Positions 17,927 to 27,717 are shown, numbered from the stretch's first letter. The stretch is DNA of 36,134 nt from a bacterium (GCA_029551925.1 JAKPEO010000126.1:1-36134); one strand, 5' to 3'. A program made the numbers and translations. The notes: a model not told the origin generated them from the letters alone.

Positions 17927-18727
17927 ATGTCTTATTATAAAATCGTTTTTTTTTCGCTGACCGCTGAAAAAATACAAGATACTAAATATTTTATAAATGT
18001 TTTTAGTAGAACAAACGGTAAATTAAAACTAATTGCTAATGGGCTCGGCAAACCGAAAAGCAGATTTACAAAATTACAATTGCCTTTTATATTAGCAAAA
18101 GGAATGATTTATAATTCACGAGAACAAAGTGGTTTTATTTTGACTGATATTGATATTATCAATACTTTTGAATATTTGCGCAGCGATTTTGTCTCGCTTA
18201 ATTCATTAAGTTATTTTGCGATTTTTTTGAATTATGTATTAGCTGAAAGATTGAAAAATACTGCGTTTTTTGATAAAACATTGGAATTTATTAAAAATAA
18301 TGCTATCTTAAATTTAAAAACTATTTTAAGTTATGAAATGTTAACGCTTGATGAATTAGGATATTTGCCGAAATTAGAAACCTGTCAAAACTGCAAATCT
18401 GCTGTTCCTGACGGGTTTTATATGTTTAATTTCGACACTGAAATTTTATGTAAAAATTGCGCCGAAATAATAAAAAAAAATAATGTTGAACAAACTAAAA
18501 AAAAAACTAATTATTTTGATGGGGAATTCATTCAATTTTATAAAGAATTACAAGCAAAAAAAAATCTCAAAAATTGCTGCGAGTTAGATATTGAAAAATT
18601 AAATAATATTTTACTAAAAAAACTTGAAAATTATCTTAATAATTTTATAATTAATATTCATAAAAAATGCTATGACGATTATATAGCATTGAAAAAAATT
18701 ATTAGGGCTTATAAAAATGGCGATTAA
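17927..18727 (+). CDS. recO: DNA repair protein RecO
   Basis: RecO acts in the RecFOR pathway, annealing DNA strands and helping RecA displace SSB. The 266-residue protein has an N-terminal OB-fold (start MSYYKIVFFSLTAEK, then SRTNGKLKLIANGLGKPKS), a helical centre and the C4 zinc finger CQNC...CKNC (about 152-176) typical of many RecO proteins. Length is normal. No clear RBS precedes the ATG. Its last 11 bases overlap the next gene, which suggests translational coupling. Confidence 0.9.
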   Translation: MSYYKIVFFSLTAEKIQDTKYFINVFSRTNGKLKLIANGLGKPKSRFTKLQLPFILAKGMIYNSREQSGFILTDIDIINTFEYLRSDFVSLNSLSYFAIFLNYVLAERLKNTAFFDKTLEFIKNNAILNLKTILSYEMLTLDELGYLPKLETCQNCKSAVPDGFYMFNFDTEILCKNCAEIIKKNNVEQTKKKTNYFDGEFIQFYKELQAKKNLKNCCELDIEKLNNILLKKLENYLNNFIINIHKKCYDDYIALKKIIRAYKNGD

Positions 18728-19547
18728 AAAAAAAGTGTTAGTTATCGACGACCAGATATTTATGCAAAAACTGCTTGCGGCAGTTATTGCTAAAATCGAT
18801 GCTGATTATTATTCCGCTGAAAACGGCGAAATCGGCTTAAAAAAAAGTTTGGAAATTTTTCCAGATATTATAATTTTAGATGTGATGCTTCCTGATATCA
18901 GCGGTATTGATTTGTTAAAAAAAATAAAAGAACAACCAGAAATAAAAAATATACCTGTGATTATGCTGTCAGGCAAGAGCGACGAAGAGATAATTAATCT
19001 TGCCGAAAAAATTGGAGCATATTCTTATTTTACTAAACCGATTAATCCAAAAAAATTTGAAAAAGTATTGAGCGGTATTTTGATAGAACTTGATTTATTG
19101 CAAGAGATAGAAGAAGAAAAAATTATTGCAACTTTAAATATTATTAGAAATGAAGATTATGTTTTATCAGTAAAAGCAATAAAAAAAATTGTTTTGAATT
19201 ATTCTAATTCAAGAAAAATTTTGACTGAATTAATACATATTATCGGCGAACGAAAAATTTTTGAATTAAAAGGATTAGTGTATAGTTTGCTGAAAAAAAG
19301 CGGCATTCAGCCGGTGCGAGAAAAATGTATATGGGCGCTCGGACAATTACTCGAAGCAAATAATAAAGTAAAAGATGAAATTGATAATAAAAAAATAATG
19401 GAGTTAATTTATTCTATTGCTGTTTCAGATATAGAGCCGATAGAATTAAGATTAGTAGCATGCGTAGCGCTTAAACAAATCGGATTAGAAAATGCGATTA
19501 AAGAAATATATGAAGTACTAAAAAAGAAATATAGCGAAATGCTTTAA
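18717..19547 (+). CDS. Response regulator with HEAT-like output domain
   Basis: The 276-residue protein has an intact N-terminal receiver (acidic pair D11/D12, phospho-acceptor D55 in IILDVMLPD, K107-P108). The C-terminal region (about 130-276) is all-helical with HEAT-like segments (REKCIWALGQLLEANN, IELRLVACVALKQIGL). There is no DNA-binding or enzymatic output, so signalling is presumably through protein contact, as with the large HEAT protein of the chemotaxis operon. It overlaps the end of recO by 11 bp and is convergent with the M48-like gene, their stop codons sharing bases at 19544-19547. Confidence 0.88.
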   Translation: MAIKKKVLVIDDQIFMQKLLAAVIAKIDADYYSAENGEIGLKKSLEIFPDIIILDVMLPDISGIDLLKKIKEQPEIKNIPVIMLSGKSDEEIINLAEKIGAYSYFTKPINPKKFEKVLSGILIELDLLQEIEEEKIIATLNIIRNEDYVLSVKAIKKIVLNYSNSRKILTELIHIIGERKIFELKGLVYSLLKKSGIQPVREKCIWALGQLLEANNKVKDEIDNKKIMELIYSIAVSDIEPIELRLVACVALKQIGLENAIKEIYEVLKKKYSEML

Positions 19548-21235
19548 TTATAGTTGTTAATATTTTCATAATATATTTGTAAATATTCTAATTCGTTTTT
19601 ATCGAACCATATTGTTTGACAAATATTGCATCTGTCTACCACAATATAATCTGTGTAATTAATAAATGTCCGCATCATTTTTTGTGAACACTGCGGACAA
19701 TTCAATAGTTCTGTGCCGTCTATTAATTTAGGTTTTAGATTATAATTTTTATTAATGAATTTTTTATAAGTTTTGGCTTCGTTTATTAAGTTCTCATCGA
19801 ATTTTTCAAATTTGCGATTTAAAATTTTTAAAAGCGATTTGTCTGATACTAAATAACCGCCGCATCTATTACATTTTTTTACTGCGGCAAATTCATAATT
19901 ATAATCAATTAATCTGCCACCTAATCGCCAGCAGCGCGGACAATAATTATATCCTTTTTGGAATTGCGTAAAATCTTGAAATTCATTTGACACAATATCT
20001 TTTATTTGCAGTATTTCATTTGAGCCGGCAATATTTATAAATGTATCTAATAAAATATTCGGAAGAGCAAACAAATCAAAATACGAATAAGGTCCGCGCC
20101 ATTTATCGGCAGTATAAACATAAAATAATTTTTCTGCCATTTCAAATTGTTTATTCTGCTGATTAATTTTATTTTTAGTAGAATCGCCTTCGGCGCCGCA
20201 GTATTTTTCTTTATTTTCATTATCTAATTTTATAAAATCGTCAAATCTTAATTTGCACATTTTTAATAAAATTTCGATCCTTTCTTGCGTTGGCGGATGC
20301 GTAGAAAACATATCCGCAAATAATCCGCGCTTTTCATTCAAACTTTCATTTTCAGGCGGAATAATGAATATCGGAGAATAAGCATTATCTAAAAAAATAT
20401 TTTTACTGCCGCGCGCTTGTGAAATTTTATGCAAGCCCTGCGCTAATGCTAATGGATTGCGTGTGAATTCCACTGCTTTGGCATCCGCAAAATAATGACG
20501 ATTTCTTGAAATTGCCATTATCAATAATTTTATTGTAATCTTTATAATTTTTAGAATGATGAGCAAAATAAAAAATCTCGGCAGTTTCCGTAATTTCGCA
20601 GATTTTAATAATTGAATATTGTAGATATTTATATATTCTTTGTCTTTGTTGTATTCGCAATTTAAAAAGTTGAATTTATCGCGCGAATAAAAGGAATATA
20701 TCGAACTTATAAAACTCAATATTTTAGTATCGCCGGATATTAATAATGATATTTGCTGAGCAAGCATTGCTTGTATCTCGTCGCGCGTGAAATTGCCAAT
20801 TATCGCTTCGGTCAGGCATATAACATTAAAACCGCCGCCGCTTAATACAAATATATTTTTGTTTAATGATTGAATTATTATTATGTCTATTCGTTTATTA
20901 TAACCAGCCGCAATTTTTAGTTCATCTACTATATTTATTATTTGTTTGTGCAGTAAATCGCGTTTGTCAGCGCTCGATTTTTTTATTAATGACAATATTG
21001 TGTCAACGAAAGTATAGTTAAAGTAATACCAATGCCAATATCCTAAATTTATCGCTATTACAATGCTAATAATAAAAAAATGTAATTTTGATAAATAATC
21101 CCCGAAAAAAAATAGCAGTATTAGATAAATATATAAAATGTAAAGAATAATAAGCGCGGCAAATATTTTTTTGAATTTACGATTGTTAATTTTTTGAAGT
21201 TCCCAAAAATCATTAGTTTTAGGAGTATATATCAC
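19544..21235 (-). CDS. M48-family-like membrane protein lacking HExxH, with zinc ribbons
   Basis: The 563-residue protein follows the layout of M48 (HtpX/Ste24-type) membrane metalloproteases: two N-terminal membrane helices (about 25-45 and 52-70), the GGGFNVICLTEAII segment before the active site, another hydrophobic stretch (about 221-241), and the ADAKAVEFTRNPLALA stretch. The zinc site is destroyed: where HExxH is expected the sequence is Q160-Q161-I-S-L164, and the usual ExxxAD-type glutamate ligand is H247 (HYFAD). The C-terminus adds a WRGPYS segment and two CxxC...CxxC ribbons (about 440-475 and 515-550, zf-TFIIB-like). It is probably a proteolytically dead scaffold or substrate-binding protein. 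It is the last gene of the minus-strand operon. Confidence 0.82.
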   Translation of the reverse strand: MIYTPKTNDFWELQKINNRKFKKIFAALIILYILYIYLILLFFFGDYLSKLHFFIISIVIAINLGYWHWYYFNYTFVDTILSLIKKSSADKRDLLHKQIINIVDELKIAAGYNKRIDIIIIQSLNKNIFVLSGGGFNVICLTEAIIGNFTRDEIQAMLAQQISLLISGDTKILSFISSIYSFYSRDKFNFLNCEYNKDKEYINIYNIQLLKSAKLRKLPRFFILLIILKIIKITIKLLIMAISRNRHYFADAKAVEFTRNPLALAQGLHKISQARGSKNIFLDNAYSPIFIIPPENESLNEKRGLFADMFSTHPPTQERIEILLKMCKLRFDDFIKLDNENKEKYCGAEGDSTKNKINQQNKQFEMAEKLFYVYTADKWRGPYSYFDLFALPNILLDTFINIAGSNEILQIKDIVSNEFQDFTQFQKGYNYCPRCWRLGGRLIDYNYEFAAVKKCNRCGGYLVSDKSLLKILNRKFEKFDENLINEAKTYKKFINKNYNLKPKLIDGTELLNCPQCSQKMMRTFINYTDYIVVDRCNICQTIWFDKNELEYLQIYYENINNYN

Positions 21236-21246
21236 AATCTATCACT

Positions 21247-22362
21247 TCACATTGTTTTTTTTAATTTTATAGTAAAGCATACGCCGTTATCGATATTTTC
21301 GTAATAGATTATTCCTTGATGCTGTTCGATTATAATTTTTGAAAATGTTAAGCCCAACCCAAAACCATTTTTTTTGGTAGAAACAAAACTTTCAAAAATA
21401 TCAAGAGTTTCAGGAATTTTCGCACCGTTGTCAATTATTTTTATAATCGCTTCGGTTTTATCCGAATAACATTTTATATTAATTTTTCCGCCGGATTTTT
21501 CAAATTTTTCAATTGCATTTTTTAATAGATTAATAATTACAATTTTAAGATTTAATTTATTGCCCGTCACAAAAACAGTTTTTTCTGCATAGTCGAATGC
21601 AAGCGTTATGTTACTTGGAATTCGTATATTAATCAGCGCTTCGTTAATTAATTCTATTAAATTTATTTTTTCTGGTTCTTGATTATTGTTGCTGCTGAAT
21701 TTCGGAATTTTATTTAATATTTCATTTGCATAATCTATAGTTTTTTTTAGGTCTTCAAATTTTTCAATTGAAATATTTTGTTTTAGATTTTCTAAATTAT
21801 TAGCAATAACAGCGAGCGGATTTTTTAATTCGTGCGTGATTATAGCGCTTATTTTGGCTATTGCCGATAATTTTTCTATCTCAATAATTTTTTTTTGCGC
21901 TTGCGCAAGGTCATTATATGCTGCTGTTAATTTTTTGTTTTTTTCACTTAATTCTTTTATAAGATTGGCATTTTCACGTTGCGCTGAAATTAATCTGTTT
22001 GCTACTCTTATGCGCGCAAATAATTCTTTAAATTTAAATGGTTTAGTTAAATATTCGTCAGCGCCTGATTCTAAACCTTCGATTTTATCGTCAACAGAAA
22101 TTTTTGCGGTGAGCATAATAAAATAAATATCTGTATATTCCGGAGTAGATTTAATGATTTTGCATAATTCTATACCGTTAATATCAGGCATAATAATATC
22201 TGATATTATTATATCTGGCTTTTCGATTTTTAGATATTCTAATAAACTGCGGGCGGTTTCAAATGTTTTTAATTCAAAGTCTTTGACCGATTTGAAATTT
22301 AATTCTAAAATTTCGCGGACATAATCTTCGTCATCAACTGCGAATATTTTTATTTTATTCAT
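21247..22362 (-). CDS. Receiver-histidine kinase (cytoplasmic hybrid)
   Basis: The 371-residue protein starts with a full receiver (D10/D11, D55 in ISDIIMPDING, K107-P108). A coiled coil (about 125-170) follows, then a HisKA dimerisation domain with phospho-acceptor H177 in THELKNPLAV, and a HATPase domain with N box INLLKNAIEKF, G1 IDNGAKIP and G2 GFGLGLTFS. There are no membrane segments, so input comes from another kinase through the receiver. It overlaps the upstream CBS protein gene by 4 nt and lies 11 nt before the M48-like gene, so the three are co-transcribed. Confidence 0.92.
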   Translation of the reverse strand: MNKIKIFAVDDEDYVREILELNFKSVKDFELKTFETARSLLEYLKIEKPDIIISDIIMPDINGIELCKIIKSTPEYTDIYFIMLTAKISVDDKIEGLESGADEYLTKPFKFKELFARIRVANRLISAQRENANLIKELSEKNKKLTAAYNDLAQAQKKIIEIEKLSAIAKISAIITHELKNPLAVIANNLENLKQNISIEKFEDLKKTIDYANEILNKIPKFSSNNNQEPEKINLIELINEALINIRIPSNITLAFDYAEKTVFVTGNKLNLKIVIINLLKNAIEKFEKSGGKINIKCYSDKTEAIIKIIDNGAKIPETLDIFESFVSTKKNGFGLGLTFSKIIIEQHQGIIYYENIDNGVCFTIKLKKTM

Positions 22363-23639
22363 TTTAATTCTAATCTTACTTTTATTATTCGCCTGTCGTC
22401 TGCATCTAAAATTGTAAGCTTGATTTGTTCGTTAATTTCTAATTTCATACCTTTTGGCGGTATTTTTCCTAGTTTGTATAAAATGTATCCCGCCACTGTT
22501 GTGATTTCTGTTTCATCTGGCAAATCAAATTCGATATTTAATTTTTCTGATAATTCGCTTAATTCTAAATCCGCGTCAATATCTAATATCGGCTGATTGG
22601 CTATATTTGTCAACTCTAAATTTGTTGTTGTTTTGTTGAATTCGTCTTCTATTTCGCCAAGCACTTCCTCCACTATGTCTTCTATTGTTACTATGCCCGA
22701 CACTCCGCCAAATTCATTCACTACGACAGCAAAATGATTGTAGTTGATTTTCATTTCTTTTAATATTTCTTTTATTGGTTTCGTTTCAGGTATAAAATAC
22801 GGTTTAGTCATTATTGTTTTTACAGGTGCGTTTAAGTCCAGAGTTTTTAGATCGATACCTTTAATATTAGCTATACCAATAACATTATCCACGCGTTCGT
22901 AATATACTGGTATTTTACTGTGTCCAGTCTTTTGGATTAATTCTATCAACTCGGTTATTGACTTGTTTGCTTCAATCATATTTATTTTTATTAGCGGACA
23001 CATTATATCGCTTGCTGTGTTTTTTTTGAAATTTAAAATTCTTAACAACATATTCAAATCATCTTTTTTTAAATCGCCCTCTTTTACACCTTCTTCAAAT
23101 AATGATTTTATTTCGTCAATGCTTGAAAACATTTTATTTTCTTTTTTTAATGTCCCTGTTATTTTTCCGAGCAGCCACGAGATACGCGTCGCTATCGCAA
23201 TAATAATGAATAATATATAATAAAATGTTTTTATGAATTTCGCCATTTTCAGCGCTAAAGTTGTATTATAAAGACGACCTATACTTAACGGCACAATTTC
23301 GCCAAACATCAATATGATCGGCCCTACTAATAATGTAGAAATTATAGGCTGCACTGATTTATAATCAGGAAAATAATTGTTGAGAATTTTGAAAATTAAC
23401 GATGCTGTTAACGCCGAACTCGTTACAACTGAAAGATTCACGCCGACAAGAGTTGTCCCTAAAAATTTATGAGAGTTGTTCAATAAATATTCAATAATTT
23501 GAGCGTTTTTATTGCCTTGTTTCGCTAAGTAATGTATTTTTAATCTATTCGACGATACGATACTCATTTCGCTGCAAGCGAATAAAAATTGCAATGCCAC
23601 AAAAAAAACTATTCCTAAAATTAATAATATATATTCCAT
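22359..23639 (-). CDS. CNNM/CorC-type membrane protein with CBS pair (second copy)
   Basis: This 426-residue inner-membrane protein belongs to the HlyC/CorC (CNNM) family. It has an N-terminal DUF21 transmembrane domain of about 3-4 helices (residues 1-165) with the family SEMS motif (ACSEMSIVSSNRLKIHYL), a CBS-domain pair (about 205-330; VVVNEFGGVSGIVTIEDIVEEVLGEIEDE) and a C-terminal CorC/HlyC transporter-associated domain (VAGYILYKLGKIPPKG). Members are linked to magnesium or other cation export and resistance. It is 4 nt downstream of its paralogue and 4-nt overlapped with the hybrid kinase. Confidence 0.93.
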   Translation of the reverse strand: MEYILLILGIVFFVALQFLFACSEMSIVSSNRLKIHYLAKQGNKNAQIIEYLLNNSHKFLGTTLVGVNLSVVTSSALTASLIFKILNNYFPDYKSVQPIISTLLVGPIILMFGEIVPLSIGRLYNTTLALKMAKFIKTFYYILFIIIAIATRISWLLGKITGTLKKENKMFSSIDEIKSLFEEGVKEGDLKKDDLNMLLRILNFKKNTASDIMCPLIKINMIEANKSITELIELIQKTGHSKIPVYYERVDNVIGIANIKGIDLKTLDLNAPVKTIMTKPYFIPETKPIKEILKEMKINYNHFAVVVNEFGGVSGIVTIEDIVEEVLGEIEDEFNKTTTNLELTNIANQPILDIDADLELSELSEKLNIEFDLPDETEITTVAGYILYKLGKIPPKGMKLEINEQIKLTILDADDRRIIKVRLELK

Positions 23640-23643
23640 AATA

Positions 23644-24939
23644 TTATATTTTTTCTACTCGCACGCTTTTTATTTCGTTTTTTGAAACTTCATCAACTAC
23701 TAACTTTAAATTATTATTTAGTATTATTTCTTCGCCAATATTAGGAATTTTTCCTGTTTTTTTTATAATATATCCGTTTATTGTAATTGCGTCATCACTT
23801 ATATTCGCTTGGAATAACTCGTTAAAATATTCGATGTTCATTCTTCCAGAAATTTTATATTTTGATAATCCGATTTTTTTTATGTATTTGTTTTCTTGCT
23901 GCTGATGATTGCGTTCTAATATTTCGCCGAATATTTCGTCAATTAAATCTTTGATTGTTATTATTCCTGTTAATCCACCGAATTCATCTACTACCAGTGC
24001 TATTTGTATTTTTTTGGTTTTAAATGTCTTTAATAATGATGCGGCGCTTTTTAATTCTGGCGTGATATACACTGGTCTTATTAGTTTTGTCCAATTATTT
24101 TGTTTTAACTTTGCATAATTTAAAAATAAATCTTTTTTATATATAAATCCGCAAATGTTATTTAGACATTTTTCATAAACAGGCAATCTTGACAGCCCTG
24201 ATTTATTGAATAAATTCAATACTTCGGGTAAATCATTATTGATTGAACAAAAAACAATATCTGGTTTCGGCGTCATTATTTCGCGCACGCGCGTTTTACT
24301 AAATTCAAATACGCTTTTTAACATATCTTCTTCATCGCCTGTCAGCATTCCGTCTGTAAGCCCTAATTCTATTGCTAATTTTAATTCTTCTTCATTTAAT
24401 TTCGAGGTCTTTATAGGAAATATTTCAGTTATTTTTTCAATTATTGCATTTGAAATTTTTCCTAAAATTTTATAAATCGGCTCAATTATTTGAGACAATT
24501 TGTTTATTATTGGTGCGACTTTTAATGCTATTTTTACTGAATTTGCGAGCGCTATTGTTTTTGGCGTTATTTCGCCGAATATTAATATGATAAATGTCAT
24601 TATCGTAATTGTTATTAATTCATTGTATTCTTTCACATAATTTAAATATTGTCCGAATATTCTTAATCCGTTTCTATTTAAAAATTCACGGATTAAATTT
24701 TCTGATATTGTAGTTGAAAAGACATTTACTGCAATATTGCCTAATAAAATTGTTATTATTAATTTTTGCGGATTTTTCAGCAGTTCGTTTATCAGCGCGC
24801 CGGTTTCAGATTCTTTTTTTAGAGTATTAAGTTTTATTTTGCTGATTGAAAATAGAGATGTCTCGCTGCCTGAAAATAATGCTGATAAAGTTATACAAAA
24901 TATAAATACTATAATCTCTATTAAAATTAGTAATGTCAT
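23644..24939 (-). CDS. CNNM/CorC-type membrane protein with CBS pair (first copy)
   Basis: A paralogue of the next gene in the operon, with the same order: DUF21 membrane domain (FSGSETSLFSISKIKLNTL motif), CBS pair (VVDEFGGLTGIITIKDLIDEIFGEI) and CorC/HlyC C-terminal domain (NGYIIKKTGKIPNIGEE). I place the start at the ATG whose reverse complement is 24937-24939, giving 431 residues starting MTLLILIEIIVF. The frame stays open to a TTG at 24978, but that would begin inside a perfect 15-bp hairpin and add 13 residues atypical of the family. It is the first gene of the minus-strand operon. Confidence 0.92.
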   Translation of the reverse strand: MTLLILIEIIVFIFCITLSALFSGSETSLFSISKIKLNTLKKESETGALINELLKNPQKLIITILLGNIAVNVFSTTISENLIREFLNRNGLRIFGQYLNYVKEYNELITITIMTFIILIFGEITPKTIALANSVKIALKVAPIINKLSQIIEPIYKILGKISNAIIEKITEIFPIKTSKLNEEELKLAIELGLTDGMLTGDEEDMLKSVFEFSKTRVREIMTPKPDIVFCSINNDLPEVLNLFNKSGLSRLPVYEKCLNNICGFIYKKDLFLNYAKLKQNNWTKLIRPVYITPELKSAASLLKTFKTKKIQIALVVDEFGGLTGIITIKDLIDEIFGEILERNHQQQENKYIKKIGLSKYKISGRMNIEYFNELFQANISDDAITINGYIIKKTGKIPNIGEEIILNNNLKLVVDEVSKNEIKSVRVEKI

Positions 24940-24955
24940 CTTTGCAAAAATATAA

Positions 24956-24991
24956 AAGCGGAATTTTATTAATGCCAATAAAATTCCGCTT
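24956..24991 (-). promoter_or_regulatory. Perfect 15-bp leader hairpin (attenuator-like) before the CNNM operon
   Basis: AAGCGGAATTTTATT (24956-24970) and AATAAAATTCCGCTT (24977-24991) are fully complementary around a 6-nt loop. On the minus strand the stem is followed by a T-rich run and then, 16 nt later, the proposed start codon. On the plus strand it is also followed by a T-run (GCTTTTTATTT), so it can act as a terminator in both directions. Its place in the leader suggests attenuation or insulation of divergent transcription. Confidence 0.7.
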
Positions 24992-25058
24992 GCTTTTTAT
25001 TTAATTATTAGTTATTAAACAAATAAATAACCCCAATAATTTATGTCCATTAGCCATA

Positions 25059-25086
25059 AGTATATTTTTATTGTTAAAAAAATCAA
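25059..25086 (-). promoter_or_regulatory. Sigma70-type promoter for the minus-strand CNNM operon
   Basis: On the minus strand TTGATT (25086-25081) and TATACT (25064-25059) are spaced by 16 nt. Transcription would start near 25050, giving a leader of about 110 nt that includes the 15-bp hairpin. Confidence 0.5.
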
Positions 25087-25150
25087 TATAAAATTTGATA
25101 ATGTTGATATTGATATTTATAAGAATTCCAGATTTTTTTATAAAAAATGC

Positions 25151-25179
25151 TTGTAAAATTTAAAATCTTAAAATATAAT
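25151..25179 (+). promoter_or_regulatory. Sigma70-type promoter of the carD operon
   Basis: TTGTAA (25151-25156) and a perfect TATAAT (25174-25179) are spaced by 17 nt. They lie 55 nt before the CarD start, which has the strong RBS AAGGAGAG. The predicted leader is about 48 nt. Confidence 0.65.
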
Positions 25180-25233
25180 ATGGCAGTTTATATTTTATAA
25201 AAATTATAAAAATGTTAAGGAGAGTATTGGAAA

Positions 25234-25845
25234 ATGTATAAAGTTGGAGCAAAAGTTGTGTCGGTAGTTTATGGCGCTGGCACTATCACTGAAATTGTTA
25301 AAGAAAAAATCGATGGGGTAATGCATGAGTTTTATAAAATAAAATTAACGCATTCTCCTATGGAATTATTGATTCCGACCAAAAAAACAAATAAAAATTT
25401 AATTCGCCCGATTTCTACTGATAAGCAATTAGCGAAAGCACTAAATATTTTAAAAAAAGAACCATTAAAAATGTCAGAAGAAGATTTGAGGATTATTACC
25501 AATGATGTAAGTAGTATAATAAAAAATTCTGATATTGTAGAAATAGCAAAATGGCTGAGTAAATTAATATCGCGGCGAAGAGCATTAGGTCAGCCAAACG
25601 CTAATGAAAAAAAATTGTATTTGAATTTTAAAACTTTAATTTGCGGAGAACTTGCATTAATAAAAAATATTGATTTTAAAGAAGCCGAAGCGCATTTAGA
25701 AAAAATATTGAAGAAAAATTTTAGCGTATCTCAAAAAGATTTGGAATTTTTAGGTATTGACGAAAATGCTAATTTGGACGAAGATGATGAAAATGTAAAA
25801 TTAATAAAGGAAAATGAAGATTTTGACGAAGACGACGAAAATTAA
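25234..25845 (+). CDS. carD: CarD-family transcription regulator
   Basis: CarD/CdnL proteins bind the RNA polymerase beta subunit and stabilise open promoter complexes. The N-terminal Tudor-like RNAP-interaction domain is clear ([19 protein letters not shown], residues 4-22). It is followed by the [18 protein letters not shown] strand and a helical DNA-contacting domain (about 70-160). The length of 203 residues is slightly above the usual 160-180 because of a very acidic C-terminal tail (about 170-203). The last 32 bases overlap the PIN-TRAM gene. Start, RBS and promoter all agree. Confidence 0.92.
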   Translation: MYKVGAKVVSVVYGAGTITEIVKEKIDGVMHEFYKIKLTHSPMELLIPTKKTNKNLIRPISTDKQLAKALNILKKEPLKMSEEDLRIITNDVSSIIKNSDIVEIAKWLSKLISRRRALGQPNANEKKLYLNFKTLICGELALIKNIDFKEAEAHLEKILKKNFSVSQKDLEFLGIDENANLDEDDENVKLIKENEDFDEDDEN

Positions 25846-26839
25846 TTTTTTTGTTTATTCTTATGCCGCTGTTAATTTATTAATAATTTTAACTGCTGCG
25901 ATAATCGACAGAGATTTGAATATTAATTTTTTCTTGTTGAGTTTAATCGCGGCAATATATTTATTGATATTTTATGCGCTTATAAAATATAAAATAGAAT
26001 ACCTTTTAAAAATATTCGGAGTTTTATTAAGCATCTTTTTACTTTTGTTTTGCGGGTATTATTTAATCGGAGATATGCTTTATATCAAACCCGCGTTAGT
26101 GGTTTATATTAAATATTATCTGCTGTTTTCAGCGGTGTTTGTAGTGTTTATAGTAGCAAAATTATTAAGCAACACCGACGAAAAAAATCTGGAATTATCT
26201 TTGATAAAAAAAGAAGATAGTATTAGCGGCGCGGCAAAAGAAAAAATTTTAGATACAAGCGTGATTATAGATGGAAGAATAGTAGATTTATGTAAATTGA
26301 ATTTTATTGAAGGCAATATAATCATTCCTAAATTTATATTAAAAGAATTGCAGGTATTAGCTGATTCGCACGATAATTTAAAACGTAATCGCGGTAGACG
26401 CGGGTTGGAAATATTGAATGTAATACAAAATGAATTAAAGCAACCGATAAAAATTATAGATTTGGATTTTGACGAAATAAAAGAAGTAGATGAAAAATTG
26501 CTGAAATTAGCAACAAAACTTGGCGCCGCGCTAATTACTAATGATTATAATTTGAATAAAATTGCAGAATTGCATAATGTTTCAGTTATAAATTTGAATG
26601 ATTTAGTAAACGCATTAAAACCGATATTACTGCCAGGAGAACAAATAGAAATATTGATAATCAAAGAAGGCAAAGAAAATAATCAAGGTATAGGCTATTT
26701 AAATGACGGAACAATGGTGGTAATTGATAATGCTAATAGAAATATAAATCAAAAAGTAAAAGGTATTGTTACGAGCACTATCCAAACCTCTGCTGGTAGA
26801 ATGATATTTGCCAAAAAACCAGAAGATTTGAATAAATGA
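25814..26839 (+). CDS. Membrane-anchored PIN-TRAM protein (YacL-like)
   Basis: The 341-residue protein has four predicted N-terminal membrane helices (about 12-30, 38-57, 64-86, 98-117). A PIN-domain nuclease follows with acidic residues D147 ([10 protein letters not shown]), E178 and D244 ([11 protein letters not shown]), and then a C-terminal TRAM domain (about 275-335; [16 protein letters not shown]). This is the YacL architecture, and YacL is often a neighbour of CarD in other bacteria. The start at 25814 lies inside carD, in another frame, with AAAGGA just upstream, so translation is probably coupled. It overlaps the next gene by 4 nt. RNA cleavage is predicted; the substrate is unknown. 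Confidence 0.9.
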   Translation: MKILTKTTKINFFVYSYAAVNLLIILTAAIIDRDLNINFFLLSLIAAIYLLIFYALIKYKIEYLLKIFGVLLSIFLLLFCGYYLIGDMLYIKPALVVYIKYYLLFSAVFVVFIVAKLLSNTDEKNLELSLIKKEDSISGAAKEKILDTSVIIDGRIVDLCKLNFIEGNIIIPKFILKELQVLADSHDNLKRNRGRRGLEILNVIQNELKQPIKIIDLDFDEIKEVDEKLLKLATKLGAALITNDYNLNKIAELHNVSVINLNDLVNALKPILLPGEQIEILIIKEGKENNQGIGYLNDGTMVVIDNANRNINQKVKGIVTSTIQTSAGRMIFAKKPEDLNK

Positions 26840-27717
26840 AAAAAATAATTATAATATTTTTTTTGCTGATTTTGTCATTAATTAATATTGTAAACGCTGC
26901 AGCGCCAGCGTCTACTGTTAAAATAGTAGAAGAAGAAAAATTAAAAGACAGTGATTTGAATAAAAATATCGCGGGATTAGTGTTGTTTCCCACAGCTCAT
27001 CGTCAAGATGATATGAAAGGACCTGCAATAGATTTCACGCTTACAAATATAGTAGGAGAATTATACGGAAAACGCAAAAAAACAGCTGCTACTGAATATA
27101 CAAGTCCGATATTAATGTCTATTGTTACTTTTTCGGCAAAATGGTCATTACTTACAGATACTGGTAATATTCCAGTGGCATTGTCAGCAGGCAGTATATT
27201 TTCATTAGCATTAGATTTAGGCAATAAAATTAATTCTGAATTGGACTATAAAAATTATTCAAGACCGAGTACAGCCACAGGATTATTTATTAATACAAGC
27301 AAAAAGATAATAAACAAACAATCGAGAATAACATTGGGCTATGTGACTGGCGGCTATTCAAAAATTTTTGCTAATTTTGCACCTTATTATTATCCAGAAA
27401 AAGCAGATATTGTTTATCTTGGACTGGATTTGAATACTAAAAAACGCGGAATGTATTTGGAAATTATTAAACCTACTGAGACACTACAAAATCCGCTGTT
27501 AATAAATATGAATTTTAAGTTTAGAAAATTGCCTATAATTGTTTTTTCGTATCTTACTACAAAATCTGGAAATTCGCTGCTCGGCATAGTAAATATTCGC
27601 ATACCACTGTATCCACCATTTGACGACGCTGTCGCTGAAAAACAGAAAAAGAAAAAAGAAGAAGATGAAAAATTTGAGAAATTACAGAGAATGATAAAAG
27701 AAATAGAATTAAAATAA
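26836..27717 (+). CDS. Predicted exported envelope protein
   Basis: I do not recognise a family. The 293-residue protein begins with a clear Sec signal peptide ([20 protein letters not shown], cleavage likely after residue 21, NAA). The mature part alternates polar and hydrophobic strands ([44 protein letters not shown]), suggesting a beta-rich, possibly outer-membrane barrel protein. It ends in a lysine/glutamate-rich helix (about 265-293), which is unusual for a barrel. It overlaps the PIN-TRAM gene by 4 nt. A hairpin follows its stop codon. Confidence 0.7.
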   Translation: MKKIIIIFFLLILSLINIVNAAAPASTVKIVEEEKLKDSDLNKNIAGLVLFPTAHRQDDMKGPAIDFTLTNIVGELYGKRKKTAATEYTSPILMSIVTFSAKWSLLTDTGNIPVALSAGSIFSLALDLGNKINSELDYKNYSRPSTATGLFINTSKKIINKQSRITLGYVTGGYSKIFANFAPYYYPEKADIVYLGLDLNTKKRGMYLEIIKPTETLQNPLLINMNFKFRKLPIIVFSYLTTKSGNSLLGIVNIRIPLYPPFDDAVAEKQKKKKEEDEKFEKLQRMIKEIELK

